From Mageeibacillus sp. UBA6976 (GTDB lineage Bacteria; Bacillota; Clostridia; Saccharofermentanales; Saccharofermentanaceae): 60,871 bases of DNA. The notes under the pieces were generated by a model, which was given only the letters and a program-made list of their open reading frames with translations, did not search any database and was not told where the DNA came from. The stretch covers positions 1 to 60,871 of the forward strand of contig DJYO01000019.1 in NCBI GenBank assembly GCA_002450155.1, written 5' to 3'. The position numbers and the translations under genes are program-made. This document shows positions 51,136 through 58,300 of this stretch, piece by piece (the stretch's first letter is position 1; the number at the start of each line of letters is the position of its first letter).

Positions 51136-51608
51136 TACTTTCCTCTGATCTGATTCTTCATAGCTCTGTCTATATCACGTTTTGCCTGCTTCTCGGCAAT
51201 TGTATCTCTCTTATCGTAATCTTTCTTACCCTTGGCAAGTCCGATCTCAAATTTAACTCTTCCGTCTTTAAAATAGCACTTTGTAGGTACTAGAGTAAGA
51301 CCTGAGAGCTTGGTCTTAGAGAATAATCTTATTATCTCATTCTTATGCATGAGCAGCTTCCTGGTGCGCATAGGGTCAAGATTATACCTGTTTCCCTGCT
51401 CAAATGGACTTATATGCACACCCACAAGATACATCTCACCGTCTTTGACCTGGCAATAGGAGTCCTTAAGGTTAACCTTGCCGGCTCTGAGGCTCTTTAC
51501 CTCTGTGCCTGACAGGACAACGCCACACTCAAACCTATCCTCTATAAAATAATCGTGATAGGCTTTTCGGTTCTCAGCTATTAGTTTGATCCCTTTACTC
51601 TGTGGCAT
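51135..51608 (-). CDS. smpB: SsrA-binding protein SmpB
   Basis: Binds tmRNA and enables trans-translation rescue of stalled ribosomes. The 157-residue protein has ENRKAYHDYFIEDRFECGVVLSGTEVKSLRAGK, the ISPFEQGNRYNLDP region and the basic C-terminal tail (KGKKDYDKRDTIAEK). No tmRNA gene is found in the window. It follows tsaD by nine bases. Confidence 0.96.
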   Translation of the reverse strand: MPQSKGIKLIAENRKAYHDYFIEDRFECGVVLSGTEVKSLRAGKVNLKDSYCQVKDGEMYLVGVHISPFEQGNRYNLDPMRTRKLLMHKNEIIRLFSKTKLSGLTLVPTKCYFKDGRVKFEIGLAKGKKDYDKRDTIAEKQAKRDIDRAMKNQIRGK

Positions 51609-51617
51609 CTTATCCTC

Positions 51618-52625
51618 TTATAGTTCTAATGAAGGCTTGGCATTAAGATCCAGCCCGTGTCTTGTGCCATTAATATATTCGAAAAACCCTGCAGATGCAA
51701 TCATTGCACCATTATCAGTACATAACTTAAGGTCAGGGTAGTAAAGGGTAAGTCCCCTCTTCCCTGCTTCATCGTCAAATGCTTTCCTTAAAAATGAATT
51801 GGCTGATACCCCTCCTGCAAGGCATATTGTTCCGATGCCGGTCTGCTCCATGGCAAGCATGGTATTCTTTAAGAGCATATCAGCTATAGCGGACTGGTAA
51901 GATGCTGCAAAGTCAGTAATATCAAGGGTTTCGCCCTTTTGCTTGCTCTGATTTATAAGGTTAAGAGCATATGTCTTAAGCCCGGAGAAGGAGAAATCCA
52001 GAGTATCCTTCATGTGTGTCTTAGGAAAGCTGTAGGCATCAGAGTTGCCGCCCTGCCCTGCCTTGTCCATCTTAGGTCCGCCGGGATATCCCAGTCCTAT
52101 GACTCTTGCGATCTTATCGATAGCTTCACCTGCTGCATCGTCTCTTGTCCTGCCTAAGATCTCGATATCTGTATAGCTTGAGACCTTGACTATCATGGTA
52201 TTACCGCCGCTTACAAGCAGACAGAGGAACGGAGGCTCCAATTCCGGAAAGCAAAGGTAATTGGCAGCAATATGCCCTTTTAGATGATGGACACCTACAA
52301 GGGGGATACCTGAAGCGCTGCTCAAGCCCTTTGCGGCAGAAAGCCCCACGAGCAAAGCTCCTACAAGCCCGGGACCGTATGTAACTGCTATTGCATCTAT
52401 GTCATTAAGCTTTACTTTTGCATCAGACAAAGCCTTCTTTATAGTGGGATAGATGCTGTCGACATGCATTCTGGATGCAAGCTCAGGTACTACCCCGCCA
52501 TACTGTTCATGGAAATCAGCCTGGGATGCTATGACATCACTTAATATGACCCTGCCGTTTTTTACGACAGAGCAGGCCGTCTCATCACATGAGCTTTCTA
52601 TACCAAGTATCAATACGTCTTTCAT
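51618..52625 (-). CDS. tsaD: tRNA N6-threonylcarbamoyladenosine transferase
   Basis: TsaD (Kae1/Gcp) transfers the threonylcarbamoyl group to A37 of ANN-decoding tRNAs. The 335-residue ASKHA-fold protein starts LILGIESSCDETACSVV, has iron ligands in the HHLKGHIAAN motif and the Asp in CTDNGAMIA, plus GGVSANSFLRKAF. It shares TAATG with the hydrolase-fold gene upstream. Confidence 0.96.
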   Translation of the reverse strand: MKDVLILGIESSCDETACSVVKNGRVILSDVIASQADFHEQYGGVVPELASRMHVDSIYPTIKKALSDAKVKLNDIDAIAVTYGPGLVGALLVGLSAAKGLSSASGIPLVGVHHLKGHIAANYLCFPELEPPFLCLLVSGGNTMIVKVSSYTDIEILGRTRDDAAGEAIDKIARVIGLGYPGGPKMDKAGQGGNSDAYSFPKTHMKDTLDFSFSGLKTYALNLINQSKQKGETLDITDFAASYQSAIADMLLKNTMLAMEQTGIGTICLAGGVSANSFLRKAFDDEAGKRGLTLYYPDLKLCTDNGAMIASAGFFEYINGTRHGLDLNAKPSLEL

Positions 52626-53653
52626 TATTCATTCACCAAAAAGTACGAATCAAGGAAATCAGTTACGACTTCGATATATTCATTCTTATTCAAAGAATAT
52701 TCCTCAAGATAACCGGCACCTGAGATCATTGCTGAATTGGTAATACCGGAATTAAGCCTGTTACGTTCGTTCACGATCTGTGTAATCTTATCTGCACCTA
52801 TAAATGTATCATGTCCGCCGTAGATGATTAATACCGGAAGTGGAAGTCTTGCTATATCTGCAGCAAGATTAACATTCTCTGCTCCGGCAGAAACCCTGAT
52901 GGCATAAGGGACAAAGAACTGGGTAATGAAACCCATGAACTCATGCTGAGCTACCAGAGGCTTTATATAGTCATCAGATACCTTGGCAGGAGAATCAAAG
53001 ATCATGCCTGTAATATAAGACTTATCAAACTCCAGATCTCTGATATTCTGAGGATAGCTTGCAAGTTCAGCTTCAGTAATGCCTGCATCCGGCAGTTTAT
53101 CGTATGCCAGGAGCTGGGCTGTGCATCCTGTGCCAATGCCGTAAAGGATAACATCTGTTGTAACAGATATCTGCTTTACTATGGATATTGCTCCCAGTAC
53201 ATCCTGCCACTCCAGATACCCGTAACCACAGATATCACCGCCTGATGTGCCTGAATTCCTGAGATCAAACATAAATACATTGTATCCATTGTCAAGCCAG
53301 GCCTCGATCATATCTATCATCTGAACGCCGAATGGCAGTCTGTTAGAACCGGAGCTGTGGATAACGATGATCGTAGATATAGGATCCTTGGTCTTAAAGA
53401 ACCATCCCTGCAGCGCAGTCTGTCCGTCAGCAGACTCAAAACTTGTGGTCGAATAAGAAGGCAGGATATTAGATGGTACATTGGATACCTCTGTCCTGTC
53501 GATATTCATCAGATGGTTTGAAGACAATACTGTAAGAGATATAAGGACGATCAGTATAACAGCCAGTATACTGAGAATTAGTGCTGATCTTAAGATAAAA
53601 GTATTGCCGGTCTTAGCACTTATGTTTCCTGTTCCGGTAAAGCCTCTGCTCAT
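52625..53653 (-). CDS. Alpha/beta-hydrolase-fold membrane protein lacking catalytic residues
   Basis: A 342-residue protein with one N-terminal membrane helix (about 22-46). The rest follows the alpha/beta-hydrolase layout: VIHSSGSNRL, FDLRNSGTSGG, then the nucleophile elbow as YGIGTGC where GxSxG is expected, so the Ser is Gly; the acid site is present as YGGHDTFIG, but the expected histidine region reads SGAGYLEEYS, with Tyr where GH is usual. It is therefore likely a noncatalytic surface or regulatory protein. It is coupled to tsaD by a 1-base overlap and lies 16 bases after corA. Confidence 0.75.
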   Translation of the reverse strand: MSRGFTGTGNISAKTGNTFILRSALILSILAVILIVLISLTVLSSNHLMNIDRTEVSNVPSNILPSYSTTSFESADGQTALQGWFFKTKDPISTIIVIHSSGSNRLPFGVQMIDMIEAWLDNGYNVFMFDLRNSGTSGGDICGYGYLEWQDVLGAISIVKQISVTTDVILYGIGTGCTAQLLAYDKLPDAGITEAELASYPQNIRDLEFDKSYITGMIFDSPAKVSDDYIKPLVAQHEFMGFITQFFVPYAIRVSAGAENVNLAADIARLPLPVLIIYGGHDTFIGADKITQIVNERNRLNSGITNSAMISGAGYLEEYSLNKNEYIEVVTDFLDSYFLVNE

Positions 53654-53669
53654 TTTTATAATAAGTCCT

Positions 53670-54647
53670 TTACAGAAGCTTCTTCTTCTTCATAACAATG
53701 ATACTTATCAATAAGCTGATAAGTGCGATCGCCAGAAGGAACAGGAATGGTCCGGGTTTATCGGCAAAGCCGTCATCCCAGGGCATCGGACAGTTCTGAC
53801 CGAAGAAAGAACCGAATATATCCGGTATCGTAAGGCAGATAGTGGCAGCTGCCAGCACCTTCATTACCGTATTCATGTTATTGTTGATGATAGAAGCATA
53901 AGCATCCATTGTTGCATTTACGATCGTTGAATAGATCTCCGCCATCTCGTGAGCCTGTCTGTACTCGATAACGACGTCCTCAAGGAGATCTTCGTCATCA
54001 TCATAAAGCTTGATGGTCCTGCCCCTCATAAGTTTCTCTAACACGCCTTCGTTAGACTTGAGTGATGATGAGAAGTAAACCAACGATTTATTGAGTTCGA
54101 GCATCTTATAGAGGTCTTCGTTACTGATCATCTTGGCAAGTGATGTCTCTGCAACGTCAATTGTATTATCGATAAAACGCAAGAGTCTCAAGTAGTCCCT
54201 TGCAGCAGCTGACAGGATCTGAATGGTAAATCTCGTCCTGAATCCTACGATCAGATCCTTGATCCTGTTCTCGATAAACTGGTCAAAGATCGTAGTCTGC
54301 TTAATGGATACAGTGATAATATGCTTATTCGCCAGGATAATACCAAGAGGAGATGTCTCATATTTGATAATATCCTTTTCCCTCTTGGAATAAGGAATAT
54401 CGACGATAATAAGAACGATACCTGTATCATCATCAAAGTCGATACGAGGCCTCTCTTCTTCATCCAAGGGATATCTTAAGAATTCCTGCGGAACATTAAG
54501 CTCTGACTCTACCCTTGCGATCTCGTCCTCTGTAGGAGAATACAGATTGACCCAACAGTCGTCTACTATCTCGGTCTGCTCTTTGATCTTATATATTGTA
54601 CGGTTAGCAACTTGTCTGGCTTGTTCTGATGTATATATCTCAAGCAT
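53670..54647 (-). CDS. CorA-family magnesium/cobalt transporter
   Basis: A 325-residue protein with a soluble N-terminal domain, a long helical stalk (about 200-260) and two C-terminal membrane helices, the second ending in a basic KKKK tail. The pore signature that is usually GMN reads GQN (FFGQNCPMPW). Length and topology fit the Firmicutes CorA branch. ATG 54647 is preferred, with GGGGGTA seven bases upstream; a TTG at 54662 would add five residues. First gene of the corA-hydrolase-tsaD-smpB-vanZ run. Confidence 0.87.
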   Translation of the reverse strand: MLEIYTSEQARQVANRTIYKIKEQTEIVDDCWVNLYSPTEDEIARVESELNVPQEFLRYPLDEEERPRIDFDDDTGIVLIIVDIPYSKREKDIIKYETSPLGIILANKHIITVSIKQTTIFDQFIENRIKDLIVGFRTRFTIQILSAAARDYLRLLRFIDNTIDVAETSLAKMISNEDLYKMLELNKSLVYFSSSLKSNEGVLEKLMRGRTIKLYDDDEDLLEDVVIEYRQAHEMAEIYSTIVNATMDAYASIINNNMNTVMKVLAAATICLTIPDIFGSFFGQNCPMPWDDGFADKPGPFLFLLAIALISLLISIIVMKKKKLL

Positions 54648-54832
54648 TATTGCTACCCCCAATAGAATAAATCCTGTCTATTTTACCACCAAGACAAGCT
54701 TATTTCTATATTGTAAGTTTTGCTATGGTGAATGCTCTTATATCATTCTCATAGGCATAACCGTGTAAAGTAATCAGATTTACGTTTGCGTCAAATTAAA
54801 TAAGTTTATCCACTGCGATAATAATCTCAAAT

Positions 54833-55348
54833 TCACAAATCATGTGATCTGATTCTTAATAATGATAAGAACAATGATATTAGACCCATAATAATAATGA
54901 TTGTGCCAAGTATTATTACGACCCTCCCTTCCCAGAACGGTTTGATTTCGTATTTTAGCAAAGGAATGTTTGAAGATTTCATCATTTTTTCAAAATAGTA
55001 GTATGCAGCTTCATCCTTCGAAGACAGCCAGCCTTGAAATAATCCGTCATTTTCAATGACTTGAGTAAACATATATGCTAATGGTTGATGATTTTCGTCA
55101 TTCACCTGTAAAATATAATATTTTCTATCACGGAAGATAATCTCTCGTTCGACTTGGTACTCCATAATTGCGATATGTTCATTATCTTTAAGCTCAAAAA
55201 CATTGACTGAATTCAATTCTGTTACTGGAAGCTTTTTCTTTAACTCATGAATTATTCCAACAGAAACAATGACTACCCCGCATAGAATAATCAATAAAGA
55301 ATAAATTAAGCTATTAAAAAAATACCTGTTTATAACACTATTTTTCAT
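54833..55348 (-). CDS. Small membrane protein behind the RHS gene, candidate immunity protein
   Basis: A 171-residue protein: N-terminal membrane helix (about 10-32), a soluble central domain of ~100 residues with Glu/Asp-rich beta pattern, and a C-terminal membrane helix (about 142-165). The family is not recognised. ATG 55348 lies two bases after the RHS stop; a TTG at 55354 overlapping that stop is the alternative. Position directly after the variable C-terminus of an RHS protein is where immunity genes sit in polymorphic toxin systems, and a membrane location would suit the hydrophobic toxin-like tail. This role is inferred. The 170 bases between it and corA hold nothing I can identify. 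Confidence 0.6.
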   Translation of the reverse strand: MKNSVINRYFFNSLIYSLLIILCGVVIVSVGIIHELKKKLPVTELNSVNVFELKDNEHIAIMEYQVEREIIFRDRKYYILQVNDENHQPLAYMFTQVIENDGLFQGWLSSKDEAAYYYFEKMMKSSNIPLLKYEIKPFWEGRVVIILGTIIIIMGLISLFLSLLRIRSHDL

Positions 55349-55350
55349 TT

Positions 55351-58300
55351 TCAAGCCACAAATGAATCTGCATCTAATACATCGTCAGTATAAATGATAG
55401 GAGTTGTTACTGCTCGGTATGAATATGGGACAATAGCCTCTGATTGAGCATATGGACTGGGTGTGTTTGGGGGTAACGGGGTTATTAATGCCGTTCCTGT
55501 ATCAGAATAATAGGTATTATCTGCTATATTAAAACCATCACCATAGTTAATACCAAAATCTAACATTCCACTTATTGCGTCTTTTGCACCTATTGATAAA
55601 TGAACTATTCCGAATGCGATATAATACCATCCGAGAGAATCATTATTGGGATCTTCATCCATAAGAATATCAATTCCTGTTGACACTTGTATACAGCCGT
55701 CCACCGCCTCCTTGATACCGAAAAGAATGCATATGATCAATACGCATCCTAGTATCTCTGAAAAGGCAGCAATAACTACACCTGATAACCCCAATACAAA
55801 CCCTTTTAGAACTCCTGTCAAAAAGCAACTTATTACATCAAGAATAAAAAGAGAATCAAATCTTGGATTGGGTTTAAGATATTCTGTTATTATCCTTAGT
55901 ATACTTTCTTCAGCTGAACATAGAATTACATTTATTGTTACAGATACAATGATATCCGTTTCTGTCAATCGCCCACTCGGATCACAATACTTAACCGGAT
56001 TAGAATTAGCGAACAAATACTTGTGCAGACTCATCGGATCAGACAGTTCGCCTGCATATGTGTCCATTGAAGTGAATGTACCCGTAGCAGGATCCATATA
56101 TCTGGCTCTTAAGTAGTAAAGACCTGTCGCGTCTTGTTCTTCACCCTGGAATCCATAGGAGTTATCTGTCGTTCCGGTATGTTCTGTCTCATTTCCAAAG
56201 GCATCGAATGTAAGGGTGTCTGTTACTATGCCAGATTCATTCGTTAATGCTCTTACGGAAAGACTACCATCGTAGATGTAATACGATGCTGTAGTACCTT
56301 CTCTTCTGGAGATAAGTTCAAATCCTCTGGTGTAATAAGCAGTATCTGTGCCGTTTGTTGCCTTAAGCACCTGACTGTAGCCGGAAGACAGGTCTGTGGT
56401 GTACTCTGTCGTTACTCCGTTAGATGTCTTGGTCGTTCTGTTACCAAGATAATCATATTCGTATGTCTCTAAGACAGACGAACCATTTCTGTTTACGTTC
56501 GCTGATACCATTCTGTTGTGGCTGTCGTAAGTATAGGATGCGACAAGAACGCCTGTAGTAGTCGTCTGGCTTACAAGATTTCCTGCGTTATCCCAAGTAT
56601 AGTTTATATCACCTACTCTCGTTATCTGGTTGAGACTGTTATAAGCATACGTAGTTACTACGCCGTCCTTCGTCATGGAAGTACGGTTAGAATTAGCATC
56701 GTATGTATAAGTAGTTACAGTTGTGTCATTTCCTACAGTTACTGTCTCAGATGCAAGTCTGTTAAGCTCGTCGTAAGTATACTCAACCGTTCTGTTCAGC
56801 TCAGTTACTGACAGTCTTTCTCCGTTTGCACCTATGGTATATTCATAGCTTGCAAGGATATTGTTATCGCTGTCTCTTGTTACCTGTCTTATAAGAACAT
56901 TTATACTGTTATATTCATAAGTAGTAGTTACACCGTTAGGATATGCCTCTGATGCTCTGTTACCTGCTGCATCGTAAGTATATGTAGTTGTACCCTCTAT
57001 ATCTGTTACAGATATTAGCCTTCCTTGCGTATCGTAACCATAAGATATAGTCTGACCGTCTATGCTTATCCCACTCAGCTGATAACCATTGTTGTATGTG
57101 TAAGATATAGTCTCACCATTAGCATTAGTAACACCTGAAAGGAGTCCGTCTGAATTATATGTATATGTTATCGTGCCGGACGGATCTGTTACGCTTATAA
57201 GGTTTCCTGTTGAATCGTATGTATATGTGGTCGTTTCTGTTCCGGTAGTAGCAGTAGCTACCCTGTCCATTGAATCGTAAGTATAAGTTGTCTCTGTACC
57301 ACCGAAATCTGTAGTTGATATAACTCTGCCGTATTGGTCGTATGTCGTCGTTGCCGTATTGCCTGCCGCATTGGTAACAGATATCAGCTGACCGTTGCTG
57401 TCGTATGCATATGCTGTCTCATTGCCTTTGGCATCGGTTACTTGCGTAAGATTACCGATAGTATCGTATTCATATGCCCAGGTACCGTTAAGAGCATCTG
57501 TTACGGATACGAGCCTATCCATACTGTCGTAGGCATATGTTGTAGTATTGCCTTCTGCATCTGTCTGAGATGTTAATCTTCCTCTAACATCGTATGTAGA
57601 ACTATATACACTTCCATTAGGATATGTTACGGATGTCTGATTACCGTTATTGTCGTAAGTGAAAGAGTATGTGTTATCTAAAGCATCTGTTACGCTTGCG
57701 ACATTGCCCCTGTCGTTATATGTATATGTGGTGGTATTTCCGTTATTGTCCGTAACAGACGTATTTCTTCCCAGATAATCGTATGCATATGTAGTTGTAG
57801 CACCATATACATTTGTGGAAGAGATCAGTCTGTCACAGTTATCGTATGTATAACTTTCATATGTACCATTAGGATATGTTTTCTTCGTTACGTTGCCTAC
57901 TGCATCGTATCTGAATGTAACAGTCCTGCCCATACGATCACGCGCCGTAAGATTCCTGCCTTCAGCATCGTACGTGAACTGTTCGTTCGTTCCGTCAGGA
58001 TAATCTATCCTCGTAAGGTTTCCGTAGACATCGTAGGCGTAATTAACTGTTCTGCCCTGGCTGTCTGTAGAAGCTGTGACATCTCCTGCCTGGTTATAGC
58101 TGTAAGATACAGTGTTACCATTGGCATAAGTGATACCCGTAACTCTATTTGCTGCATCGTAAGAATATGTATCAGTTAAGGTCTGACCATGGTATGTTAT
58201 CGTCCTTGATATTAGTCTTCCTTCAGGATCGTAAGTAAAATTGGTTATCTGACCTTCTGCATTGGTTATACTCGTTACATGTCCGTTATTGTCGTAGGAC

